Assembly: GCA_051861205.1 (NCBI GenBank)
Contig: JBHYDC010000019.1
Span: 1 to 64,000, forward strand
Length of the DNA: 64,000 bases
Direction of reading: 5' to 3'
Source of the DNA: JBHYDC01 sp051861205
GTDB taxonomy: Bacteria; Pseudomonadota; Alphaproteobacteria; Rhizobiales; Pleomorphomonadaceae
Positions 7,163-15,392 of this stretch are shown piece by piece. The first letter of the stretch is position 1; each line of letters begins with the position of its first letter. The position numbers were made by a program, and so were the translations under genes. Under the pieces are notes generated by a model. It saw only the letters and a list, made by a program, of their open reading frames with translations. It did not search any database and was not told the DNA's origin.

Positions 7163-8173
7163 ATGAAGCATATTGTGGGTGTTGCCGCAGTTTTGACCGC
7201 GCTGGCCGCGACGCCGGCCCTCGCGCTCGATGAAGTGAGCTTCGGCACCAACTGGCTCGCGCAGGCCGAGCACGGCGGCTATTACCAAGCGGTCGCGGAC
7301 GGCACCTATGAGAAATACGGCCTGAAGGTCACGATCCGTCCGGGTGGGCCGCAGGCGGCCAACCGCTCGTTGCTGGTCGCCGGCCAGATCGATTTCTACA
7401 TGGGCGGCAACATGCTCGAATCCTTCGACGCGGTGAAGCAGGGAATCCCGACGATCACCGTCGCGGCGATCTTCCAGAAGGATCCGCAGATCATCATGGC
7501 CCACCCCGATCAGGGGATCGAGAAATTCGAGGATCTTGCCAAGCTGCCGTCGATCTTCCTCGGCAAGGATCTCTTCATCACCGGTTTCCAGTGGATGAAA
7601 GTGGCCTTTCCTGGCTTCAAGGACGAGCAGTACAAGCCCTATACCTTCAACACGGCCCCCTTCATCGCCGATCCCCAGTCGGCGCAGCAGGGCTATCTGA
7701 CGTCTGAGCCCTTCGAGGTTGAGCGTCAGGCCGGGTGGAAGCCGAAGATCTTCCTCCTCGCCGATCAGGGCTTCGACACCTATTCGACCACGATCGAAGC
7801 GCAGCAGTCGCTTGTCGACGGTAAGCCCGATCTCGTGCAGCGCTTCGTCGATGCGTCCACGATCGGCTGGTACAACTATCTCTACGGCGACAATGCCGCC
7901 GCCAACGCGCTCATTAAGACCGACAACCCGGACATCTCCGACGAGCAGATCGCCTTCTCCATAGCCAAGATGAAGGAATATGGCATCGTCGAATCCGGCC
8001 CGGCGCTTGAAAAGGGCATCGGCTGCATGACGGCCGAGCAGCACAAATCCTTCTTCGACAAAATGGTCGTGGCCAAGGTGGTCGATGCCTCGGTGGATGT
8101 GACCAAGGCCTACACGCTCGCCTTCGTCTGCAAGGGCGTCGGGCTCGACGTCAAAAAGGCCCTCGGTGGCTGA
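7163..8173 (+). CDS. NMT1/THI5-like ABC transporter substrate-binding protein
   Basis: This 336-residue periplasmic protein has a Sec signal peptide (about residues 1-21, cleavage after ALA). The mature start SFGTNWLAQAEHGGYYQAVADG is, in pattern, the NMT1/SsuA/ThiY fold used for thiamine precursors, riboflavin, nitrate, sulfonates, purines and pyrimidines. It is the first gene of a rightward operon with ATPase, permease, cytosine-deaminase-like enzyme and flavoenzymes, so a nitrogen heterocycle (pyrimidine, purine or a related ring) is the most likely ligand. A strong hairpin follows the stop codon. A structured leader precedes the GGGGGA ribosome site. Ligand identity is inference from context. 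Confidence 0.85.
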   Translation: MKHIVGVAAVLTALAATPALALDEVSFGTNWLAQAEHGGYYQAVADGTYEKYGLKVTIRPGGPQAANRSLLVAGQIDFYMGGNMLESFDAVKQGIPTITVAAIFQKDPQIIMAHPDQGIEKFEDLAKLPSIFLGKDLFITGFQWMKVAFPGFKDEQYKPYTFNTAPFIADPQSAQQGYLTSEPFEVERQAGWKPKIFLLADQGFDTYSTTIEAQQSLVDGKPDLVQRFVDASTIGWYNYLYGDNAAANALIKTDNPDISDEQIAFSIAKMKEYGIVESGPALEKGIGCMTAEQHKSFFDKMVVAKVVDASVDVTKAYTLAFVCKGVGLDVKKALGG

Positions 8174-8215
8174 CGCTTCGCCGATGTAACGCCCGGCGCG
8201 GCTCTCGCGCTCTTG

Positions 8216-8242
8216 GCCCTTCCCGTGATCCACGGGAGGGGC
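8216..8242 (+). promoter_or_regulatory. Stem-loop after the NMT1-type binding-protein gene
   Basis: Twelve base pairs (8216-8227 with 8231-8242, one G-U wobble) close a 3-base loop. No T run follows, so it is unlikely to be an efficient intrinsic terminator. Placed between the binding-protein gene and its ATPase gene, it resembles the mRNA-stabilising hairpin after malE, which raises binding-protein yield over the membrane components. Confidence 0.6.
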
Positions 8243-8341
8243 AAAATACGATAGACAGAGCCCGTTAAAGGGCGCCCGTTAGACGGGATGCCAGCTGCGA
8301 TCCCCTCGGCATCGTGGCGCGTTCGGGGCAAGGCCAGACCC

Positions 8342-9187
8342 ATGTCGTCAACAGTAATAGCGTCAGTATCCGCGTCTCACAGGCAAACCGCCGTGCCTCC
8401 GTCATCATCGCCCACCATCGTCCGGCTATCCGGAGTTTCGAAGACCTTCTCCAACGGTACCGTCGCCCTCACCGGCCTCGACCTTGACGTTCATCGCGGC
8501 GAGTTCTTGTCTCTGCTTGGCCCCTCCGGCTGCGGCAAATCAACAGCGCTGCGCATTATCGCCGGGCTCGGCACGCCCACATCCGGCACGATCGATTGGC
8601 CGCGCGCCAATTACGACGCATCCGGCCATGTGCTGCCGGAAATCGGCTTCGTGTTCCAAGAACCGACGCTGATGCCCTGGGCCACGGTGTTCGATAACGT
8701 CTGGCTTCCGCTGCGTCTAAAGGGTCAGTCCAAGAAATCGGTTCAGAGCGAGGTGATGGGCGCGCTCGAACTCGTCGGGCTCGCCAAATTCGCCGGCGCC
8801 TACCCGCGCGAGCTTTCCGGCGGCATGAAGATGCGCGTGTCGATCGCGCGTGCGCTCGTGACCCGCCCGCAGCTCCTGCTCATGGACGAGCCCTTCGCCG
8901 CGCTCGACGAAATCACCCGCTTCAAGCTCAACAACGATATCCTCCGCCTGAAGGAACAGCTCGGCTGGACCGTCGTCTTCGTCACCCACTCCGTCTACGA
9001 AAGCGTCTATCTCTCCAGCCGCATCGTTGTGATGGCGGCAAGGCCGGGGCGGGTGGTCGCTGAGACAACGGTGGACGCGCCCCCCGTCCGCACCGAAATC
9101 TTCCGCTCCAGCGATTTGTACACGCGCACCTGTCTTGAGGTCTCAGACTCGCTGCACGCCGCGATGGGAGCCAATGATCACCTATGA
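8342..9187 (+). CDS. ABC transporter ATP-binding protein (nitrate/sulfonate/NMT1-type)
   Basis: This 281-residue cytoplasmic ATPase energises the transporter encoded around it. Walker A GPSGCGKST lies at about 60-68, the Q-loop VFQEPTLMPW near 104-113, the signature LSGGMKMRVSIARAL near 158-172, Walker B LLLMDEPFAALDE near 179-191, and the switch His is in FVTHSVYE. TLMPW after the Q-loop and GGMKMR instead of GGQ are usual for the SsuB/TauB/ThiZ group. ATG 8342 is chosen; the frame is open to 8288 but the extra residues have no family match. The first 25 residues are low-complexity Ser/Val. The stop overlaps the permease start (ATGA). Confidence 0.9.
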   Translation: MSSTVIASVSASHRQTAVPPSSSPTIVRLSGVSKTFSNGTVALTGLDLDVHRGEFLSLLGPSGCGKSTALRIIAGLGTPTSGTIDWPRANYDASGHVLPEIGFVFQEPTLMPWATVFDNVWLPLRLKGQSKKSVQSEVMGALELVGLAKFAGAYPRELSGGMKMRVSIARALVTRPQLLLMDEPFAALDEITRFKLNNDILRLKEQLGWTVVFVTHSVYESVYLSSRIVVMAARPGRVVAETTVDAPPVRTEIFRSSDLYTRTCLEVSDSLHAAMGANDHL

Positions 9188-10026
9188 GCGACACCGTGAT
9201 CGACGCCGCCCCGCCCACCAAGCCGCACGAACCCCTCATCACCCTCGACCGGGTGCTGAAAGTCGTCGTGCCGCTTGCCATTCTGGCCTTGGTCATTTTC
9301 GCCTGGGACGGCTACGTCCAGGCCTATGACGTCAAACCCTTCATCCTGCCCGGCCCGTTCCTCGTCGCCGAAACGCTGGTGAAGGATTGGGGCACGCTTT
9401 CCGGCGCCCTGTTCGTCACGCTCCAGATCACCTTCACGGCGCTGTTTCTTGCCCTGGTTGGGGGCACTATCCTTGCCATCTTGATGACGGAATCGAAGCT
9501 CTTCGAGCTGGCGCTCCTGCCTTATGCCGTGATCTTACAGGTAACGCCCATCGTCGCGATCGCGCCGCTTATCATCATCTATGTCCCGAATACGCAGGCG
9601 GCCGTCCTGCTCTGCGCTTTCATCGTCACTTTCTTTCCAATCCTGTCGAACACCACGCAGGGCTTGAAGTCAGTCGATCACAACCTCCTCAACCTGTTCG
9701 AGCTTTACGGCGCCACCCGTTGGCAGACGCTGATCATCCTGAAGATCCCGGCGGCGCAGCCCTATTTCTTCGCCGGTCTCAAGATCGGCGGCGGGCTTGC
9801 CCTGATTGCTTCGGTGGTGGCGGAATTTGCGGCCGGCTCCGCCGGTGCGGGATCGGGCCTTGCCTTTCGCATCCTCGAAAGCCAGTTCCGCATGAACATC
9901 CCGCGCCTGTTCGCCGGGCTCATCCTGCTTTCGGCAACCGGCGTTCTTGTCTTCTGGATCACCAGCCTGCTCTCCCATTTCGCGCTCCGCCGCTGGCATG
10001 AGAGCGCGTTGACCCGCGAGAATTGA
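9184..10026 (+). CDS. ABC transporter permease (NMT1-type system)
   Basis: This 280-residue inner-membrane protein has about six hydrophobic segments, the first near 20-40 (VVVPLAILALVIFAWDG). The cytoplasmic coupling loop ELYGATRWQTLIILKIPAA matches the EAA motif of the SsuC/TauC permease family. It would work as a homodimer with the ATPase just upstream. The ATG overlaps the upstream stop, and its own stop overlaps a TTG next to the amidohydrolase start, so the operon is tightly packed. Confidence 0.9.
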   Translation: MSDTVIDAAPPTKPHEPLITLDRVLKVVVPLAILALVIFAWDGYVQAYDVKPFILPGPFLVAETLVKDWGTLSGALFVTLQITFTALFLALVGGTILAILMTESKLFELALLPYAVILQVTPIVAIAPLIIIYVPNTQAAVLLCAFIVTFFPILSNTTQGLKSVDHNLLNLFELYGATRWQTLIILKIPAAQPYFFAGLKIGGGLALIASVVAEFAAGSAGAGSGLAFRILESQFRMNIPRLFAGLILLSATGVLVFWITSLLSHFALRRWHESALTREN

Positions 10027-10031
10027 GCGCC

Positions 10032-11372
10032 ATGCCGGATCTTGCCGCCCTTCCCGCCGCCTTCGTGCTTACAAATGCCACGGTGCCGGTCTGCCTCGCG
10101 CCCCGCGCGGATCTGACCGGCGACGAAGACGGGCTCGCCCGCGCCGACATTGAGGTCGCGCACGGCCGCGTCACCGCGATCCGCCCGGCCGGTGCAGCGA
10201 TCGCGGATGCCACGCCCGCCATCGATCTCGACCGGGGAATGGTGCTGCCGCTCTTTGCCGACATGCACACCCATCTCGACAAGGGTCACATCTGGCCCCG
10301 CCAGCGGAACCCGGACGGCACCTTCATGGGGGCCCTGTTGGCGGTCCGCGCGGACTCGTCGGCGCATTGGTCCGCCGAGGATGTGCGCCGCCGTATGGAT
10401 TTTTCGCTCCGCGCCGCCTTCGCGCATGGCACCCGCGTGATCCGCACCCACATTGATTCCACGCCGCCCCAGCACGCCATCTCCTGGCCGGTGTTTCAGG
10501 AGATGCGCGCCGCCTGGGCCGGCCGGATCGAACTGCAAGGCGTCTCGCTCGTCGGGCCGGATACCATGATGGAGCCGGACACCCTCGACACCATCGCGCG
10601 CACGGTCAAGGCGGCGGGCGGCGTGTTCGGCGGGGCGATCGCGGATTGGCCGACGGCGCGTGAGGCGATCGGCAATGTGGTTGCCACCGCCAAACGTCAC
10701 GCCCTCGACCTCGACGTTCATGTGGACGAGACCGAGAACCCTGATGCTACCGCGCTGCGTTTTCTCGCCGAAGCGGTCATCGACCAGGGCTTCGAGGGCC
10801 GCGTCGTCGCCGGCCATTGCTGCTCGATCACCCGGCAAGACGCCGACGAACAGGATCGGACGCTGGATCTCGTCGCCCGCGCCGGCATCGCCGTTGTCAG
10901 CCTGCCGCTCTGCAACATGTTCCTGCAAGACCGGCACCTTCTCGATGGCGCGTCATCCGCTGCCCGCCGCACCCCGCGCTGGCGCGGCGTCACGCTTTTC
11001 CACGAAATGAAGGCGCGCGGCATTCCGGTCGCGGTCGCGTCCGACAACACCCGCGATCCCTTTTATGCCTACGGCGATCTCGACGGGCTCGAAGTTCTGC
11101 GCGAAGCCGTGCGCATCCTCCATCTCGACCATCCCATGTCTGACTGGCCGGGCGTGATATCCAAGACCCCCGCCGATATCATGGACCTGCCGGATCACGG
11201 CCGCATCGCCGCCGGCCTTGCCGCCGATCTTGCCCTGTTCCGCGCCCGCACCTGGACGGAGCTTTTCTCCCGTCCGCAATCGGACCGCGTTATCCTTCGC
11301 GGCGGCCTCAGCGCAAACGCCTCGCTCCCCGATTACCGCGACCTCGACAGCCTGTTCGGAGACCCGACATGA
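10032..11372 (+). CDS. Cytosine-deaminase-like amidohydrolase
   Basis: This 446-residue enzyme resembles CodA-type cytosine deaminases of the amidohydrolase superfamily. The metal-site residues are in HTHLDKG near 79-85, HVDET near 230-234, GHCCS near 261-265, and ASDNTRDPF with the catalytic Asp near 338. It probably deaminates or hydrolyses a pyrimidine-like or other cyclic amidine ring imported by the linked transporter; cytosine itself is not proven. The ATG at 10032 is used; a TTG at 10023 overlapping the permease stop would add three residues. Its stop overlaps the start of the FAD oxidase gene (ATGA). The next step in the pathway may be oxidative, given the flavoenzymes that follow. 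Confidence 0.8.
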   Translation: MPDLAALPAAFVLTNATVPVCLAPRADLTGDEDGLARADIEVAHGRVTAIRPAGAAIADATPAIDLDRGMVLPLFADMHTHLDKGHIWPRQRNPDGTFMGALLAVRADSSAHWSAEDVRRRMDFSLRAAFAHGTRVIRTHIDSTPPQHAISWPVFQEMRAAWAGRIELQGVSLVGPDTMMEPDTLDTIARTVKAAGGVFGGAIADWPTAREAIGNVVATAKRHALDLDVHVDETENPDATALRFLAEAVIDQGFEGRVVAGHCCSITRQDADEQDRTLDLVARAGIAVVSLPLCNMFLQDRHLLDGASSAARRTPRWRGVTLFHEMKARGIPVAVASDNTRDPFYAYGDLDGLEVLREAVRILHLDHPMSDWPGVISKTPADIMDLPDHGRIAAGLAADLALFRARTWTELFSRPQSDRVILRGGLSANASLPDYRDLDSLFGDPT

Positions 11373-12778
11373 CCGATCTCGCCGCCTTCCGTCAGGCCAT
11401 TTCCGGCATCGCGATCGAGGACAACCCGATCCTCGTCAAACAGAAGAGCCGCGATTTCTTCTGGTATTCGCCCATCCTGAAACGCCAGCTCGACCACATC
11501 ACCGCCGATCTCATCGTCTCACCGAAAACCGAGGCGGAGGTGGTGCAGGTCGTCCGCGCGGCCTTCGCGCACGGCGTGGCGCTCACCCCGCGCGGCGCCG
11601 GCACCGGCAATTACGGGCAGGCGATGCCGCTTGCGGGCGGTGCCATCCTCTCCCTCGCCGAACTCAACCGCGTGATCTCCATCCGCCCCGGCGTCGTCGT
11701 CGCCGAGGCCGGCATCATCATGGAGAAGCTCGATCAGGAAACCCGCGCCCATTCCGGCCAGGAACTCCGGCTGCATCCCTCCACCTATCGCACCGCCACC
11801 CTCGGCGGCTTCATCGCGGGCGGATCGGGCGGCATCGGGTCGATCCGCTGGGGGGGCTTGCGCGATCTCGGCAACATCATCCGCGCCCGCGTCGTCACCT
11901 GCGAGGCAGAGCCGCGCGTGCTCGATCTCACCGGCGAGGATCTGGCCAAGGTCGCCCACGCCTATGGCACCAACGGCATCATCACCGAGGTCGAGGTTCC
12001 GCTCTGCCCCGCCTATGACTGGGCCGACGTGATCCTCGGCTTCGACGATTTCCTGGAAGCGGCGACCTTTGCCGACCGGCTTGCCAACCAGGACGGCATC
12101 CTTCTCAAAAACCTCGCCGTCGTCGCGGCCCCCGTCCCGCATGACTATTTCCTCCGGCACCAGAAATTCATCCCCAAGGGCAAATCGGTCGTGATGGCGA
12201 TGGTCGCGCCCTTCGCGGTCGAGACGCTTATGGTGTTCGCGCGGCGCCACCCCAAGGCCGAGGTGCTGTTCCGCTCCGATACGGCCAGCGCCGAGGATCT
12301 GAAGGGCCTGCCACCCACTTTTGAGCTATCCTGGAACCACACCACCTTGCGGGGTCTCAGGATCGATCCCTCGATCACCTATCTCCAGGTGCTCTATCCC
12401 TATCCGAACCAACTCGAACGGCTGGCCACCGTCACCAAGATGTTCGGCGATGAGGTGCCCGGCCATCTCGAATTCGTCCGCTTCGACGGCAATATCACCT
12501 GCTTCGGTTTGCCCATCGTGCGCTTCACCAGCGAAGAGCGGCTCGAAGAAATCATGCGTCTCCACGACGAAAACGGTTGCCCGATCTTCAATCCGCACCG
12601 CTATACGCTGGAAGAAGGCGGCATGAAGCAGACGGACGAAACGCAGCTCGCCTTCAAGCGCGAGGCCGATCCGAAGGGTCTCCTCAATCCCGGCAAGATG
12701 ATCGCCTGGGAAGACCCGAGCTATGACTACCGCAGCAACAAGGTCTTCCTCTTCCCCGGCCTGCAAAAAGCAGGCTAA
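11369..12778 (+). CDS. FAD-binding oxidase (GlcD/D-lactate dehydrogenase type)
   Basis: This 469-residue flavoprotein belongs to the FAD_binding_4 (PCMH-type) oxidoreductases. The FAD-binding segment TPRGAGTGNYGQAMPL (about 73-88) and the GGFIAGGSGGIGSIRWG block (about 149-165) follow the GlcD/vanillyl-alcohol-oxidase pattern, and the C terminus ends with the usual LLNPGKM (about 441-447). A hydroxy acid, an aldehyde or a ring compound could be oxidised. The gene is translationally coupled to the amidohydrolase gene, which suggests that it acts on that enzyme's product or a later intermediate. Full length for the family. Substrate unknown. Confidence 0.8.
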   Translation: MTDLAAFRQAISGIAIEDNPILVKQKSRDFFWYSPILKRQLDHITADLIVSPKTEAEVVQVVRAAFAHGVALTPRGAGTGNYGQAMPLAGGAILSLAELNRVISIRPGVVVAEAGIIMEKLDQETRAHSGQELRLHPSTYRTATLGGFIAGGSGGIGSIRWGGLRDLGNIIRARVVTCEAEPRVLDLTGEDLAKVAHAYGTNGIITEVEVPLCPAYDWADVILGFDDFLEAATFADRLANQDGILLKNLAVVAAPVPHDYFLRHQKFIPKGKSVVMAMVAPFAVETLMVFARRHPKAEVLFRSDTASAEDLKGLPPTFELSWNHTTLRGLRIDPSITYLQVLYPYPNQLERLATVTKMFGDEVPGHLEFVRFDGNITCFGLPIVRFTSEERLEEIMRLHDENGCPIFNPHRYTLEEGGMKQTDETQLAFKREADPKGLLNPGKMIAWEDPSYDYRSNKVFLFPGLQKAG

Positions 12779-12802
12779 CGGTTCGGAACGGCGAAAAGCC
12801 CC

Positions 12803-13381
12803 ATGCGCGTCCTCGTTCTCCACGCCCATCCGGTCGAGACCTCCTACAACGCCGCGCTGCACCGCGCGGTTGTGGAGGCGCTCGTCTTAGCCGGTCATGA
12901 GGTGGACGACTGCGATCTCCACGCCGAGGATTTTCAGCCGGTGCTGACGCGGGCCGAACGGCTCGGCTATCACGACATCGCCGCCAATCAGGCGCCCGTG
13001 CAAGGCCATGTCGATCGGCTGAAGGCGGCCGAGGCGCTCGTCATGGTGTTTCCGGTCTGGAATTTCGGCCTTCCGGCCATCCTGAAGGGCTATCTCGACC
13101 GGGTGTTTCTGCCCGGCGTCTCCTTCAAGCTTGTGGACGGCAAGGTGGTGCCGGCGCTGACCAACATCAAAAAGCTGGCCGTCGTCACCTCTTACGGCGC
13201 GCCCCGCTGGTTCGCCCTCCTCGTCGGCGATCCGCCGCGCCGCTTTGTCACGCGCGTTCTCAGGTTTTCGATGGGCTTCCCGAAGATCCGCTACCTCGCC
13301 CATTACGACATGAACCGCGCAACGGACCGCTCCCGGTCGGCATTCCTCGACCGAGTTACCCGCCTGATGAAGGCTTTTTGA
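12803..13381 (+). CDS. NAD(P)H-dependent flavodoxin-fold oxidoreductase, copy 1
   Basis: This 192-residue protein is of the NQO1/flavodoxin-2 family (FMN or FAD-dependent quinone or ring reductases). Family marks are the N-terminal HAHPVETSYNAAL phosphate loop (about 8-20), FPVWNFGLPAILKGYLDRV (near 83-101), and VVTSYGAP (near 127-134). It follows the FAD oxidase gene by 24 bases, and its stop overlaps a TTG at the start of its paralogue. It may supply reduced flavin or act on a quinone or heterocycle in the same pathway. Confidence 0.8.
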   Translation: MRVLVLHAHPVETSYNAALHRAVVEALVLAGHEVDDCDLHAEDFQPVLTRAERLGYHDIAANQAPVQGHVDRLKAAEALVMVFPVWNFGLPAILKGYLDRVFLPGVSFKLVDGKVVPALTNIKKLAVVTSYGAPRWFALLVGDPPRRFVTRVLRFSMGFPKIRYLAHYDMNRATDRSRSAFLDRVTRLMKAF

Positions 13382-13386
13382 CCATC

Positions 13387-13977
13387 ATGAACGTGCTCGT
13401 CGTCTATTGTCACCCGTGCCAGGAAAGCTTCGTCTCGGCCCTGAAATCCACCGTCGTCGAGACCTTGACCACCGGCGGCCATGATGTTCGCCTGACCGAT
13501 CTCTACGGCGAGAATTTCCAGCCGGCCATGCCCGCTGAGGAGCGGCGGCTCTATCACGACGCCAGCGTCAACGAGCGCCCGGTGGCCGGCCATGTCGAGA
13601 ATATCGCCTGGGCCGAGGCGATCGTCTTCGTCTATCCCACCTGGTGGTACGGCCTTCCCGCGATGCTGAAGGGCTGGCTCGACCGCGCCTTCCTGCCGCA
13701 CCGGGCCTTCATCATGCCAACGGAAACCCAGGGCATTCGCGGCAATCTGCGCAACATCCGCCGCATCGTGGTCGTCACCACCTGCGGGGCCAGTTGGGGC
13801 ATGTCCAAGCTGATCGGCGAGCCCGGCCGCAAGACGATCATGCGCGGCATGCGCGCGATCTGCCATCCGCTCTGCCGCACCCGCTATCTCGCGCTCTACA
13901 AGATGGACACGGTCAGCGAGGCCGGCCGCAAGGCCTATCTGGCCAAAGTCGGCCGCGTCATGCGCAGCCTCGCCTAA
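13387..13977 (+). CDS. NAD(P)H-dependent flavodoxin-fold oxidoreductase, copy 2
   Basis: This 196-residue paralogue of the preceding gene has VYCHPCQESFVSALK at the N terminus, YPTWWYGLPAMLKGWLDR near 80-97, and VVTTCGASWG near 123-132. The two copies share the fold and the central motif but differ widely elsewhere, so this is an old duplication, possibly of a heterodimer. ATG 13387 is preferred because the fold starts at MNVLVVYCHP; a TTG at 13378 overlapping the previous stop (TTGA) is possible. It is the last gene of the operon; small hairpins follow, then the convergent glucokinase gene. Confidence 0.8.
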   Translation: MNVLVVYCHPCQESFVSALKSTVVETLTTGGHDVRLTDLYGENFQPAMPAEERRLYHDASVNERPVAGHVENIAWAEAIVFVYPTWWYGLPAMLKGWLDRAFLPHRAFIMPTETQGIRGNLRNIRRIVVVTTCGASWGMSKLIGEPGRKTIMRGMRAICHPLCRTRYLALYKMDTVSEAGRKAYLAKVGRVMRSLA

Positions 13978-14022
13978 CCGCGCGTCAGCGCGGTGAGATT
14001 TAAGTGGCCGCGCGTCAACGCG
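13978..14022. repeat. Pair of short GC-rich hairpins between convergent genes
   Basis: CCGCGC-GTCA-GCGCGG (13978-13993) is a perfect 6-base-pair hairpin with a tetraloop. CGCG-TCAA-CGCG (14011-14022) is a second one that covers the glucokinase stop codon. Both have YTGA-type loops when read on the minus strand, like the hairpins at 36622-36662. They lie where two operons converge and could act as a transcription or mRNA-decay barrier. No T run follows either. Confidence 0.45.
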
Positions 14023-15037
14023 TCCAAAGGCGCCCGTCGAGGTTCACCCCGAAGCGGGTCGGCGTGCGGGCGAAGCCGGCCAGGCCGGCAAGCGCCGGGC
14101 GCTCATGCATTACGATGGCGGTCGCCATGCCCGCCATCAAATCCTCATGCGGGTGCTTGTCCTCGAAGGCGGCCCGGAACCCGCCGCTCTGGAGCACGCC
14201 GGCGATGCGCGGGGCGATGCCGCCGGCCAGATACACCCCGCCGCGCGCCAAAAACGTCAGCGCCAGATTGCCCGCGATGCGCCCCAGATGCACCGCGAAA
14301 AGCTCAAGCGTCTCGGCCGCGGTCGGGTCGCCGGCTTCGGCGGCAGCCGTCACTTCGGCAGGGGTGGTGCAGGCCGCCTCGATCCCGTCGGTCGCTGCGA
14401 TCGCCCGGTAGAGCCTGACAAGCCCCGACCCGCAAACCAGCGTTTCGCCGGACACCCGCTCGCCCTCGCGTTCGATATGAGGCCAGATCGCGCGGTCGCG
14501 GGCCGTCACGGGTGCAAGGTCTATATGACCGCCTTCGCCCGGAACCGGCACCCAAAGATTCGCGGCGTGGACAAGCCCGCCCGCGCCAAGCCCGGTGCCG
14601 GGGCCGATCACGACCTTCGTCCCGTCCGCCGGGGGAAGCGCGCCGCCGACGGCGGCCAGATCCTTGTCTTCAAGGCCCGGCAACGCCAGCGCCAGCGCTT
14701 CGAAATCGTTGAAGAGGATCACATGCTCCAGCGAAAACCGGTCGATCAACTGGCGCGGCACCACCACCCATGGGCAATTGGTGAGCTGCGTGCGCTCCTC
14801 GCGGATCGGGCCTGCCACCGCGAAGACCATAGAGAGCGGGCGAAGCGCGGTGCGGTTCGTCACCGCCTCTTCCAGCGCGTCTTCGAGCGTGGCGTGATTC
14901 TTGGTCTCGACAGTTTCGAAATGGCTGAGGTCGGCCTTGGCATCTGCAAGGATCGCGAAGCGCGCATTCGTGCCGCCGATGTCCGCGAACAGCACGGGAA
15001 ACGGCAATGCTTCGAGGTCCCTGCGCGGACTTGCCAT
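14015..15037 (-). CDS. glk: Glucokinase (ROK-unrelated Glk type)
   Basis: This 340-residue cytoplasmic kinase phosphorylates glucose with ATP. The phosphate-1 motif ADIGGTNARFA (about 18-28), the catalytic Asp in LFNDFEA (Asp111), the phosphate-2 motif GPGTGLGAGGL (about 145-155) and GEGGHIDLAP match the bacterial Glk (E. coli) family. ATG 15037 is used; the open frame extends to 15220 but that part is not family-like, while GGAGG lies 10 bases upstream of the chosen start. It stands alone, convergent with the flavodoxin-fold gene pair. Confidence 0.92.
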   Translation of the reverse strand: MASPRRDLEALPFPVLFADIGGTNARFAILADAKADLSHFETVETKNHATLEDALEEAVTNRTALRPLSMVFAVAGPIREERTQLTNCPWVVVPRQLIDRFSLEHVILFNDFEALALALPGLEDKDLAAVGGALPPADGTKVVIGPGTGLGAGGLVHAANLWVPVPGEGGHIDLAPVTARDRAIWPHIEREGERVSGETLVCGSGLVRLYRAIAATDGIEAACTTPAEVTAAAEAGDPTAAETLELFAVHLGRIAGNLALTFLARGGVYLAGGIAPRIAGVLQSGGFRAAFEDKHPHEDLMAGMATAIVMHERPALAGLAGFARTPTRFGVNLDGRLWTR

Positions 15038-15392
15038 CTTCCAACCGCCTCCCAAACCGCTGTTCCGTCTCGGCTGCACCCATCCGCTTCGCGCCCTGAA
15101 TGCGGCACCCGCGAACCCGTTTCCCTTAGCCTCTTTCAAGCGCTTTGACAAAGGGCACCGACCGCTCGCCCCGCTCTCCCTTACAGCCGATCTGCCTACA
15201 AACCAAGCATGGCCACGCATGCGGCGTGTGCATGGCGCGTTTTCGTTGTCCAGTTGGTAAAACTCGTCGAGAATCCCGATGCAAAACGGTTGGAAGCGTG
15301 CTTAGTTACGCCCACTCGATCGGTTTCCGGGCCAAAACAAGAGCCCACCCGTTCGACGAGCATTCTTTTTTCCAGAGGGCGAGGCATATACG
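15038..15392. other. Divergent intergenic region between glk and the BMP-type operon
   Basis: About 355 bases. Nothing coding is convincing here. A possible -35 TTGTCC near 15250 has no good -10 partner. The ribosome site of the right-hand gene is GAGG at 15381-15384, 8 bases before its ATG. No clear operator, terminator or riboswitch could be recognised. Confidence 0.5.
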
